DNA from: Eunapius fragilis
Taxonomy: Eukaryota > Porifera > Demospongiae > Spongillida > Spongillidae
Reading direction: 5' to 3'
DNA length: 64,000 nucleotides
NCBI GenBank assembly: GCA_963681505.1
Contig: OY811971.1
Coordinates: forward strand, 9,171,991 to 9,235,990
Of the stretch, positions 53,498-64,000 are shown in pieces (positions within the stretch are counted from its first letter, which is position 1; each line of letters begins with the position of its first letter). Under the pieces are notes generated by a model. The model worked only from the letters and a program-made list of their open reading frames with translations. It searched no databases and was not told the origin of the DNA. Made by a program: the position numbers and the translations under genes.

Positions 53498-55328
53498 GTA
53501 AGGGTTGCAAGTCCTGTACTAGTGTATTGAATATCGCATTTGGAATTTCTAACCCATGCAATAAATATATGCTCAAACGGTGTAATGAATCCATACATAT
53601 TGGACTATACCTAAGAAACAAGGCCGATTTTTAATAACAGCTGACGGCGCTTATGCAGTCCTTCCTTACATTTACTGATTTCAAAGGATGCACGTCTTCT
53701 AAAATATATAATCCGTGCTGCTAGTCAGAGATAATATATTCTCTCCGTGCTAGTGTAGGCCCTATATCTGGGTCGAAATTTTAAAGTTGTATTTGAAGCT
53801 CGCAACATATAGCTATAACCTTCACCCTCACCTCCCGATTTTTTGTTTCATTTCGGTTGGCACACTTAGTCCCGTGGGAAGCGTTGTTTGAGAGGGTTTT
53901 AGGGTTAAATATCTATAATATGAAGCAGTAGAAAAGAGATACTAATGAGGGGGTGGGGAACCCGCGCCATTGCAGCTACAGTAGGAGGTCGGGGAGGGGG
54001 GGGGGGGGGGGGGGGAGAAGCTGTAAGCTCCCCAGCCCCGCCCCAGAAGCTAGGCATTTCCTTCAATCTGAAGGGCATTTTTTTTTGGAGAGGAAAAGAG
54101 CTAGACACTGAAATTTTCAAAATGTGACTGTACTTGTGCATGTTTTGGATTAGTAGTGGCTCGTTTATAAGGTAAATAGCACATCTGCTATTCAGGAAAA
54201 ATAACTACTTCACCTGGCACTGTTGACACTGTCGCTTGTGATCTAGGGGTGTGCAAACAGTGAATTTCACTAAATCACAAGCGGCACAGATGAATGGGGT
54301 TTGGTACGAAAAGAAACTGTTTCTGCAGGTTCCAGACCTGTGAATGTATGCAAAGCGGATGTGTTAATTACCTAATACATGTAAACAAGCTGCTACATGT
54401 ACTGTCGCGTTTGCGGCTGGACATTAGGTTGGATAGTTAAAGAATAAAATTATTCTAGCTGCATCTGTTTTTCAAGCCACATATCATACTTGCCCTATGA
54501 AAGAAAAAGTTTTCACCATACCTATAAACAAAACCAGCAATGCTCTAGGTGTGAGTTATTTGTTATGCTCTGTGCAGCCCATTTACAAACTAGTTTTCAC
54601 TGGTCAAGGTTCTAACTTTATAAACCATATTTATTTCTTAGCCACTTACATTCATGCTGATCACTCGTGCTCATACTCATACTGTGCCAATTGGTACATG
54701 ACCAAGTTACACGTTTGCCCTTGGTTATTAAGGAGCACACCATATTAAAAAATGTTGCAGTAATCCCTTCTCACAAAAGTTATGATTAGTCTGATACAAA
54801 CTGTAGCGAGCAGTACTAGCTGTCAATCAACTTCAGAAATGCACATCACTGTCCCAAAAAAAGTGGCTATGAGCACATGTACTTGACTAAGTTGATACGT
54901 ACTGTCTTCTATTACAATAACTCTGGGAGCTTGGAAAACTCACTTGTAAGCAGAGGGGTCTCTCGAGGGTTACCCGCTTTCACAAGCCATAATGTGCTGT
55001 AGCGATATAACTACCATGAGGATTAGTATATGAATAGAAATATGATGCCTCTTTTGTTTTAAGCTTTTCAATGGCGCTAGTCAACGCTCCACTTTTGTAC
55101 CTGAAGCTCAGGTTTTTTTCAGTGCAGGTTGTCTAAGACGTTGCTAAGGGCATAACATTAACATTTCAATTTTTCGGGTTATAGGCCTACTGCCATAAAT
55201 GCCTGTGCTGTAACGACTCACAACAAGAAATTACAGTTTACATATACATGTAGCTTTTAATTGAACGGACAAACATCCAATAAACTACTTAACTAATCAT
55301 GGGTGGTTGTATTTCTATTTTTTTAAAA
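53498..55328. other. Intron sequence, no gene
   Basis: Contains a G homopolymer of about 20 at 53996-54015, and a small inverted pair CGCTTGTGAT/ATCACAAGCG at about 54232 and 54276. Confidence 0.4.
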
Positions 55329-56983
55329 TTAACATTGTTTAATAATAGGCATACACATGTACAGTACATGAATACATAATTCTGTACTTATACACAAATG
55401 TAAGAAATCATCGCTTGGACCATCCTTACAGCCTGCACACCTTGCTAGCAGAGCTCTAGCATTTGCCCGTACCAGAGTTATGCGCTGATTTCCATACAGT
55501 CGGGTGATAGCCTGGGATTTGGAACAACACAGCTGACAGGCTAAACGTGATCCAAGTCGAGATAAGAGTTTGCCTGGCTTCCGATCCCCAAGACCCATAA
55601 AGTTCTACAGCCAGGGGGACACAGACCCAACCCAGCTCATTGCACTTAGGGTCATTTGCAATGTGTTTTCTCTGTTCTGCTGCATATGCTACAGACCCAG
55701 CTGTCACACTCGTTTCGGAAATTATTTCAGCAATGAGCGGTGATGTGACAGTAAGGTCAAGTGCAACTGGCTTGCCTAATGACCAATTAGGAATCAGAAC
55801 ATCAGCTGGCCGTGTCCTGCTCTTCTCTGATCCCCATCCACTTCCCATCACTACTTGACAGCCAACATGTGCCAGGTGACAAAACATCCCTTAATCTGTT
55901 GTGGCGTGTAACCACATCACCACCACGTTTGCATGTCAGGGAGTGACCAGTGAATGGTTAGGGCAATACACGCATGTAGATCCTTCCGAGACAGCAATGC
56001 CTAACCACCACTTCAAAGCAATTTGAAATTCACTGGGCTCAAGGTGGGACTGTGATCCAGGTGAGGGTATTACAGATAACCAAGCTGAAGCATGGGGTGA
56101 TGATAGAGACTGTAGACAAGTTTTATCAGGCATGGAGGCAGAGTTATACAGTTCCATGAACTGATGGTCTTCGAGCTTGGAAGACAGAACCCTTTGTCCA
56201 TGCACTGAGTCTGTGATGTCAATGGCTGAGATGGTGTCAAATGTAGAAAGGATGGCATTATAAAGCTGGATTGAATGATTGAGGTGCCGATCATCTGTAA
56301 TTCCCTGCCCAGATGCACTCAAAGAGGCTATATAAGCAGCCGAGGAATGATGGGACAGGAACGAAGGCCTAGTCCTCCCCTGCTGAGGCTTAACTGGGCC
56401 TGTAACCATGCCTTGTCTGTTGTGTCAATAGAGGTACATTCTGAAAAGTATTGGCGACGTCATCATCATACCCCTTCAATGCTTCTGCTACTGAAGCTGC
56501 CACAATGTCGTAGAAGAAGCAAGCGCACTTGTGGGTCAACAACTCCAACTTCCTCAAGATGGGTAAGCAGCTTACCAGCATTTTCCCGCTTCTGAGTCGC
56601 AAAATTAGCACAGAAGTTGTCATCACCAATAGGGGCACGAAGGATCTCGATATTTGGTACACTGGACCTCTTCATGTCTAGAGGGAACATGCCGAGATCA
56701 CTCTTGCTTAAAAACTCACACTTTGATGTGTTAAGGACCAGACCCAATGGTGGTCCTTGGCTATGTAGGATGGAGATGACCTGCTTCACTGCTTGTGAGG
56801 GTCCAGTCAAAACACCATCATCTATGTACCAAGAATGAAATTTTAGGCCGTTGCAGGTAGGGTCCACTCCAATGGTAGATATAGTCTTCTGCAGCACCAA
56901 ACAAAAAAAAAGGAGAGGACCTAGGGGATCACCTGAATGGCCAGGTGAGATGCCAGCCTTGAAATGGTAACTCTTTGCCCCAG
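55329..56983 (-). pseudogene. Reverse transcriptase element, RT core and C-terminal region, broken
   Basis: On the minus strand, 56983-56900 has SPGHSGDPLGPLLF, the usual 'GVQQGDPLGPLLF' RT block, followed by a slip in a T run. The frame 56900-56466 carries the catalytic box in FHSWYIDDGVLTGP (YIDD), then VLNTSKCEFLS. Further pieces (56409-55936) contain ASLSASGQGIT, and 55887-55456 contains VLIPNWSLGKPVALDLTV and CNELGWVCVPLAVELYGSWG, the characteristic C-terminal domain. The domain order and sequence style match retroelements abundant in sponge genomes. The 5' side is cut off at 56983 by a palindrome, and only fragments of the C-terminus of a sister copy lie beyond it. Confidence 0.6.
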
Positions 56984-58026
56984 GGTCAAGTCACATCAGT
57001 TCTATCAACTTTTAGCATGACATTGTCCAATCTTGTTCATAACTAACCATCTTGTATGTATCATGAAGATGTGATAAGGTGAAAAGTTTGAGCTCTGTAA
57101 CACTAACCACATTTGAACTATAGCTTGTTGACATTTTTACCATTTATGGTTGCATTATGTAAACCAGGGGGGCGTTTCTATTTATTAAGTTCTTAACAAT
57201 CGAGATGTAGTACAAATGACCATGCCAATATATACAGTGTCATTGTGTGCTTGTTTTGGTGTGTCGTTTATTAAGCGTCATTAATAATGCTCGCGATAAA
57301 CTAACCATTAATGTGTGCTACGTTAATTAGGTTTTTTAAAAAACTCCCTTAAAAGAACCTCACAAATTTTATATGGGCACCATCCTCAGACCATGAGCGA
57401 TCAGGAAAAGCAATAGTTAGGCGGGGACCTTTGCGGGTTACACGCTATCGTTTACACAAGCGGTTTTGCTTATCTTACATAGGCATCTTTTTGCGTGATG
57501 TGTAAACGATAGCGTGTGCAGTGAAAACTATATTGTAAACATCACCGATTTGGTCCTATATCTCCGTAACGCGCAAAGGTCCCCGCCTAACTATTGCTTT
57601 TCCTGATCGCTCATGATCTGAGGATGGTGCCCATATAAAATTTGTGAGGTTCTTTTAAGGGAGTTTTTTTTTAAAACCTAATTAACGTAGCACACATTAA
57701 TGGTTAGTTTATTGCGAGCATTATTAATGACTCTTAATAAACGACACACCAAAACAAGCACACAATGACACTGTATAAATTGGCATGGTCATTAGTACTA
57801 CATCTCGATTGTTAAGGACTTAATAAATAGAAACGCCCCCCTGGTTTACATAATGCAACCATAAATGGTAAAAATGTCAACAAGCTATAGTTCAAATGTG
57901 GTTAGTGTTACAGAGCTCAAACTTTTCACCTTATCACATCTTCATGATACATACAAGATGGTTAGTTATGAACAAGATTTGGACAATGTCATGCCAAAAG
58001 TTGATAGAACTGATGTGACTTGACCC
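56983..58026. mobile_element. 1.04 kb perfect-looking palindrome inside an RT element
   Basis: From GGGTCAAGTCACATCAG at 56983 to CTGATGTGACTTGACCC at 58026 the sequence is an inverted duplication with its centre near 57505. The arms match closely over about 500 bp, apart from a few substitutions and a shorter T run. No coding sequence is present. It probably is a foldback DNA element. A simple target duplication is not visible because flanks on the two sides come from different parts of the RT gene. Confidence 0.8.
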
Positions 58027-58226
58027 ACCAACTTCCATACGTCTCAACTGCCAATGGAATGTAGTGCCAACCTAACTCCTGGCATTTGGGTCATTGGAGT
58101 GTAGCTTACGGGCCTCTGCTGCAAGGGCTGCCACCCAGCTTGGTGACATGACTCACCTACATGTAAGATGGCTGGGCAGATGGGTGATGTCCAGTAAGTA
58201 ATTCTTCCTACTACTGGTATACACAC
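58027..58226 (-). pseudogene. C-terminal fragment of a second RT-element copy
   Basis: Minus-strand translation of about 58085-58030 gives ELGWHYIPLAVETYGSW, matching the C-terminal CNELGWVCVPLAVELYGSWG of the element at 55329-56983. Upstream in another frame is HVGESCHQAGWQPLQQRPVS. It is a short fragment with a frame break. Confidence 0.5.
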
Positions 58227-58539
58227 ATTTTAATATGATTTTCAGCCATTTCTTGAGGTGGACATTGAGCATAAAGTGGTCAGGCCATGCACTCGTTTGG
58301 CAGCTCACTATTGGCTTGCCCTCTATGCTTTAATGTCCATTAATAATTGAGTTTGGGGGGGGGGGGGATTAGTCTTGTACCCAGATCAGCTGCAGATGAA
58401 TTTACACCATTGCGGCCTAATGGTGGTCAGTGGGCAGTTACACTGTTGGAATTTCAATGGTACTATCAAATTGCAGCCACGATTTCATGCTTGAAAGTCA
58501 CATGCTCAATACACATGTATATGTCTCAGTTGCCCTGGA

Positions 58540-58700
58540 ACGGGGTTGCGGAGAGGATTGAGGCTATGGTTGCGGAGGAGTGAGGTGGTGGTTGCTGAGA
58601 GGAGTGAAGCTGTGGTTGCTGAGAGGAGTGAGGCTGTGGTTGCTGAGAGGAGTGAGGCTGTCATTGCTGAGGAGTGAGGTTGTGGTTGCTGATGATAAAG
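58540..58700 (+). repeat. Tandem repeat of about 30 bp
   Basis: Five diverged units of GTGGTTGCTGAGAGGAGTGA (plus about ten bases) cover this region. The open frames merely translate it. Confidence 0.8.
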
Positions 58701-60537
58701 GACTTACAATTGATCTAAAGATGTGCAAAGTAATTACACATTTTCTGGTTGTTTCACTCATTTACTGCCAACTTCTCATCACTTTGAGGCATGTCTGATG
58801 TACTCCCTTGACTTTCCACTTCATGTAAACGTCAGTGTGGTTCTGTTTTCACTTCTATATCGAATAGAAGATATAAAAAAATTTAATCAATAGTAGTGTT
58901 TGGCTGGGTTCAGCTGCCGTGTACAAATTATGAAACCATGTGGAGGCAGCCGATGATTTTTGACGATGAATGAATACTGAAAGTTCAACTCAGAATAGTA
59001 TTAAGTAACTGTATGGAACAGTGGAAAATTCATTGCATTTTTTTGGATCAACATGCCAGGTAATAGACAAACTGCTAAAAAGGAAAGGTAAACCCTCAAA
59101 AACTATATTAGTCCGTCAAAGATCACTCACTATCAGCATGTCCTTGTTTATGTTCTTGTGTAAGGCCTGTGCCTGGCCTTTTTTTTCTTACCAGCCTATA
59201 GAGACTGATGATGAATCAGTTGTCCAAATTGGAATAGATAAACACCATACCCTATTATATCTACCATAATGTGGCATCACATACACATACCATGCTACAC
59301 ATGATCTTTTTTAAGCATGTCACTAGTGGTGCACTTTTTTACATGGAATTTTTTATTCTAACACCTCAAATTACACTAGAGCTAAAAGCAGAAAGTCATC
59401 TAGTACAAACCTTTACTAAAACTCTTGTTGATTACCAGATGACATCCTGCTTTTAGCCAAAACTGAGTGAGCTATACCGAATTCCAGCTGTACTAAAGAC
59501 GGTAAACAACTGTATTCTGAGCCAAGAATGTATATGATTTTGCAACCTTACTATTAGATGTGATAATTTAATGTCTATTGTCCTAGGTGTCCCCCGCAGG
59601 GCACGTTTGTCCATCACGGGGTACAGGAAACAAATTCAGCTTTCCAGTGGCATTTAATGGTTTTGCCATGTTAGAAGTCCTTATCTATTTGGGCCGAAGC
59701 TTTAAAGACCTATATTCGCTGCTTATATAAAAGCTTGTCAAATTGGAGATACCCAATACGTTTGACGTGCATAATAAAATGTTTTAACTGGCCCATAAAT
59801 GGCGGCTATATATAGCTAGGCGGAAAACGCGACTTGTTCTAAGCTCTCGCCTTCAAAAACAAATCTTCTTAATAGCCACGTGGGGTACAAAGTCCTTGCT
59901 CTAGCTAAATATGTGATCTTCGATCCTCGGTTATTAAGTTACGCAGCGCATTTTCAAACTGTCTCTGGGAGCGTGTTACGTACCAGGTGGTTCAGCTGAG
60001 ACGAGCTGCTACAAGAACAGCCAAACACTTTAGAGCTTCAAAGCTTTGACCCAAACTGATAAGAACTTGTACAGCGTGGCCAAATAATTTGTTTCTTGTG
60101 CCCCTTGGTGTAAAAACATGCCCCGCTGGGAATACCCAAGATAATAGACATGAAGCAAATTATAGAAGAATGAAAGTACTACTAACAAGTCAAATGCACA
60201 CTCTACTAATCTATCTGATGTTGTGACCAATCATTAGATCACATCAGATCTTATCATAAAATCAAAATTTATAATCAGATATTGCTCTAATTTCTGTGCA
60301 TCAGCAAAAATTTGAGAATGTGTATTAATTATTTCTATGCAAAACCACCTGAGGAATGTGATTTGAATTGCATCAAATGGTGCATTTGCACATATATGAG
60401 TAACACAATCTGCAAATAAATATATTTTTGCTCAATTTACAGTCATGTACGTGTGATACATGTAGTCTAGTTGCATTCAATCACTTTTGATATGTTATAC
60501 TATAATTCATTACTGCATGTGGAATATTTATTGATAG
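58701..60537. other. Intron sequence without a recognised gene
   Basis: Open frames at 59021-59456 on the plus strand show no family features. AT-rich near 60240-60460. Confidence 0.4.
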
Positions 60538-62537
60538 GATCAACTTTTTTAAAGGACGAAAACCACCTTTTTGAAAGTATTAAGCTGGCATTACACGTTG
60601 CAAATGAAATTAATCAAACACAAAATGTGTCGGATCTGCACAAAATGGCAGCAGAACTTACAACACAACAGGTTCGTGTAGGGTTTGTTGGAATGATGAA
60701 AGTTGGTAAATCAACTACCTTAAATGCTCTACTGCACAAGAGGTATTTGCCATCAGCCATACAAGCAGAAACTGCTATTGAAGTATTTATCACTCATAAC
60801 AGAAACATACCTGACGGTGTGCTTATAGGACAACGCTTCACAAATTCCACTGAAGAGCTAGCCAAAGGGGCTTCAAACATACATAGCAAGCTATGGAATA
60901 TTAATAAGCAGAAACGGTCCAAACAAAATATATACAAAAAGGTTTGGCTAAATATTGGAATTCCTTTTTTAAGTGCTCTTTCAAAGAATTTCTCTTTGCA
61001 AATTTCTGACACGCCTGGGTCTGATGAAGCTGTTATGGAGAGCTTAGACCTTGACAAAAGTATCCAACACTTGGCTGCATTTGTGATTGTGCTGGATTAC
61101 AGAAAGATGAAAAGTGATGCAGAAATAGCTCTTCTTAAAAGTTTGAAGCAGCGGCATCCAACTATCTTTAACTCATCAGAAAGGCTGCTTTTTATTTTAA
61201 ATCATATGAATGCTTTTGATGAACATCGAGCTGTTAAATTGGAGGACTCGATAAGACCTAATGACACTCCAAAGTTTGTGGCTGAATATTTGAAAGAACT
61301 TCTAAAAGTAAAAATATCCCCTGATCAGGTAATACCTTTTAGTGCTATTTGGGCTCTGGAGAGTCGAATATGTCTTAATAACCCTGATCATGTGGATGAT
61401 AGCATTATGGAAGAGGCACAGCTTATATTGAGAAACCAAGGGCAAAGTGATAGTGCTGATGGTAGCAATAACAATATTGCAACATGCAAGTCACTTGAAA
61501 AGTACAGCAAAATACTTGAAATTGAAAATCGTTTGACACAATTGTTTGTTGATTATGGGCATAAAGTCATTGAAAGAGATATAGCTGAAAAAGCAATACA
61601 AATTTTGTCTACTCTTCTTTCAGCTATTACTGAGAAGTTAGAAGGACTTGGTGTCCCCAAAGCAAATCAAAGTGTCTTGCATCAAAAGCAAATGTTTTTT
61701 GCAGTGAATCAGATAATCAGTGATGTTCCATTAAGACTGAAAGAGCCACTTACTATGCTTCGTTCATCAACTGTAGCAAACCTGTCATCAATATGGAATT
61801 CTAAAATACCTGATATAATAGATATATATTTAGAAGATATTGATGCAGTGACCTATCAATGTCCTCATAACCTTCATAATGCTGTAAGGAAGGTTAACAA
61901 TCAGTTTTCTATAAATCTGATTCCTATAATAAACCAGTTTTTTCATGATATCGTGCACTACCATAATGACATTGCTTCGATACAAGTTAAGGAGCAGGTG
62001 ATGCGGCTACAGCGAGAACTGTCACTTATATTTGAAAACCAAGCAATGTCGTATCCTCTGCACAATGTGACTAACTTCATTCCAGCACTTCCAAAAAATA
62101 TTAACTGTAATGTGTTACCATTAAATTATATTGATATTGCCGCATTCTTCAGAAATCAGACAGTAAATGTGACAGAGTCACCGAGTTTTTGGTGCTCTGT
62201 TTTCTCATGTGAAGTGCACACTAAAACCATACCTATCCATGCAGTGAAGACATTAACTTTGAAAAACAGAATGACAAAATCCCTACATGGATGTTTCGAA
62301 ATGGTTAAAACACAATTAACAGAATACCTTGATTCCTTCACAAGTTCAGCAAACTTTGAATTAGTAAGTAGTGTGGACAGTTGGTGGAAGGGCCAGAAGC
62401 CAAAACAAGATGCAAAATTGCAGATTGTTGAAGATAAACTGAAGAAAGCCATCGCGCAAAAAGCAATGTTGGATGCAAAGAGGTCTAGTTTAGAATATGC
62501 CATGCAGAATGTGATGCATATTTTTAGCAATCCTTAA
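60538..62537 (+). CDS. Dynamin-like GTPase (dynamin superfamily large GTPase)
   Basis: A single long open frame of about 666 residues ends at TAA 62535-62537. Counting residues from the TTG at 60471, the P-loop GMMKVGKS is at 74-81, a switch-type ETAIEV at about 100-105, the G3 motif SDTPGSDE at 179-186, and a G4-like NHMNAFD at 244-250. The following 400 residues are largely helical, as in dynamin stalks. The best start is the acceptor GATAG at 60537, where phase 1 joins the signal-peptide exon (LPG then STFLKDENHLFES). Otherwise an ATG at 60492 could serve. About eleven N-x-S/T sequons suit a secretory-pathway protein. It resembles bacterial dynamin-like and mitofusin-type GTPases more than classical dynamin. 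No transmembrane segment, PH domain or GED is evident. Confidence 0.8.
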
Positions 62538-63170
62538 TTATTCTGTACATATAAGATAAGTGTGAATGATATGAATGATGTATTGATTGACAATTGTATG
62601 TTTGGAAGTTCCATGTTTATGCCATCATGTTAGTATAATGAATATATACATCATTTGGTGCATATGCATATGGTGTAAAATATCTTTTAAACTGACTTTT
62701 ATAGCCTCATAGAGTTTTTATGGACGTTTATGACAAAAACAGGCTTGTGCTTGTATAAAACAGCATCAATTTTATTTTACGCACTGAGGCCTTTTACACT
62801 CGTCCATACCGTTTGGTAACCTTCAGGGTTACAAATGCATAAAACTGAACAAACTGGCATCAAAATTTGCAACATACCCGAAGGAGTCCTGAAGCTATCG
62901 TATTTAGCAGATTGTTTAATTTTACTTAATCTATAATCTAAATATTGATGACAGCAATTTTTCGCGTGGTTCTAAATTCTAGAAGAGGTTCCATGAATTG
63001 AATGGAGTCTCTTCTAAAACAGAATGGCAGCGGGAAAAATAATACTCTGATTTTGATAATCAATACCTTGATTATACATTAAGTAATATACAACGGTTCA
63101 AATTTGGTACCAACGTAGAAGGATCCTGTCATTATTGATTCCTTCCCTAAATGCCCAGGTCTCCTAGTCC
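62538..63170. other. 3' flank of the GTPase gene
   Basis: No AATAAA is evident in the first 300 nt. The rest is AT-rich with no gene. Confidence 0.4.
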
Positions 63171-63177
63171 CCGCTAC

Positions 63178-63444
63178 ACAGTAATACCAGACCCGGGGAG
63201 GGGGGGGGGGGGGGGGGGGGGGGGGGAAAGCCCTAACTCCCTCCCCTTAAAATAAATAGAATCCATTGCAATTTGCTATGAGATTTTTAATGCTGAAACA
63301 CCACAATTGCAAAGGCGTATGGGGCAGAGCCTCACCTGATGGGTGAGCTTACAGCATTCCAAGCTGCAGTTGGTGTGGACACCTCCCACACCTTCCCCCC
63401 CCCCCCCCCCCCCCCCCCCCCAAATCCTGAATCTGCCACTGCTA
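63178..63444. mobile_element. Poly-G/poly-C bounded hAT-like MITE
   Basis: The left part reads CAGTAATACCAGACCCGGGGA followed by about 29 G. The right part is about 25 C followed by AAATCCTGAATCTGCCACTG. The inverted termini (CAGTG-type with AGATTCAGGATTT) resemble hAT MITE ends. CTACA occurs on both sides, but an 8-bp duplication is not clear. Reading frames across the C run are artefacts. Confidence 0.45.
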
Positions 63445-63639
63445 CATTGTACATGCTTGTGTCTCATTGCCTCTACTACATGTTCATATGCAAAACTGAT
63501 CAGAAGGGGGCGTGGTCCAATTAAAGCCACACCTGAGCTGAAAAGCAACCCTTCTTTTTTGTGTTATGCTCTGTACACAAAAATGTATTAACCACTAGCT
63601 CACCATATTTGTATTTTAGCAGGGTTTTTTTTTCAACTG

Positions 63640-63890
63640 CATGTCACACCTTCACACAGACACACGCAAACCATGCATGCTTGTCCACTACATGTTCCTG
63701 TCTCATGCCTTCACTAGATGCTCATGTCTCATAACCTCCACCTCACTCCCTTATCTCACGCCTTTCACTACATGATCATGTCTCATAGCCTAAAATTAGA
63801 TAACTAGATTCTTGCATTTCATGCTAGCCATGTTTGTGTCTCATAGCCTCCACAACATGTTTGTCTCATAGCCACCGTCCACTACGTGTT
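63640..63890 (+). repeat. Degenerate tandem repeat of about 30 bp
   Basis: Units of the type CACTACATGTTCATGTCTCATAGCCTC recur at least six times with length changes. Confidence 0.6.
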
Positions 63891-63921
63891 TGCTTATTTG
63901 TTGGCAGTACTTCATGTACTA

Positions 63922-63992
<71 letters not shown>
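63922..63992 (+). repeat. (TG)n microsatellite
   Basis: A pure TG run of about 70 bp at the right edge of the window. Confidence 0.95.
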
Positions 63993-63993
<1 letters not shown>

Positions 63994-64000
63994 CATTTCT

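Noticed and set aside
1..64000. CRISPR arrays, operons, rRNA or bacterial genes
   Set aside because: Tandem arrays here lack unique equal-length spacers. Gene structure, splice sites and element types are eukaryotic.

Overview
The window is animal genomic DNA: AT-rich, intron-containing and crowded with transposable elements. Its mix of hAT, pogo-like, CACTA/Plavaka-like, BEL/Pao and degenerate RT elements, together with tightly spaced host genes, fits a marine invertebrate. A sponge is my best guess, by family resemblance only. There is no prokaryotic gene organisation, CRISPR array or rRNA.

Two host genes can be supported, both on the + strand and in tandem. (1) A coiled-coil plus MATH/TRAF-domain gene covers about 39 kb (13576-52836). 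Its start exon and its terminal MATH exon are joined by at least eight tiny exons of 45-72 nt, each flanked by AG/GT and all in phase 0. They lie in large introns filled with mobile elements, and most are too short to show as ORFs. (2) About 540 bp after the MATH stop codon a new gene starts with a signal-peptide exon (53380-53497). It ends in phase 1 and fits the acceptor at 60537/60538, which opens a long dynamin-like GTPase ORF ending at 62537. If the join is real, this is a large GTPase directed into the secretory pathway.

Mobile and repeat content, left to right: the 3' end of a CACTA-like protein at 1-699; poly-C hAT-like cassettes (1.19-1.46 kb); a decayed element bounded by inverted repeats (1.97-3.66 kb); a broken DUF4371-type hAT transposase (4.2-5.8 kb); a 3 kb pogo/Tigger-like foldback element (8.73-11.71 kb); small MITEs (11.85, 13.8 and 14.06 kb); an intron-bearing Plavaka/CACTA-like gene (15.0-16.0 kb); a Ty3/gypsy pol tail (16.6-17.1 kb); a possible tRNA-like SINE (18.2 and 18.8 kb); a 21-bp minisatellite between two copies of one hairpin MITE (20.2-23.1 kb); a second broken hAT (25.9-27.8 kb); a pogo-like HTH piece and a DDE_1 piece 5 kb apart with other elements between them (28.4-35.0 kb); a BEL/Pao retrotransposon with near-identical 135-bp LTRs and a 5-bp duplication (36.5-42.5 kb); a LINE RT remnant (43.2 kb); a 1.9 kb palindrome (48.6-50.6 kb); and an RT element cut by a 1.04 kb palindrome (55.3-58.2 kb).

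The layout suggests two immune- or signalling-type host genes whose introns have become landing sites for successive, nested and often palindromic insertions. Exon boundaries and family calls come from reading the sequence, with no database search or transcript data.
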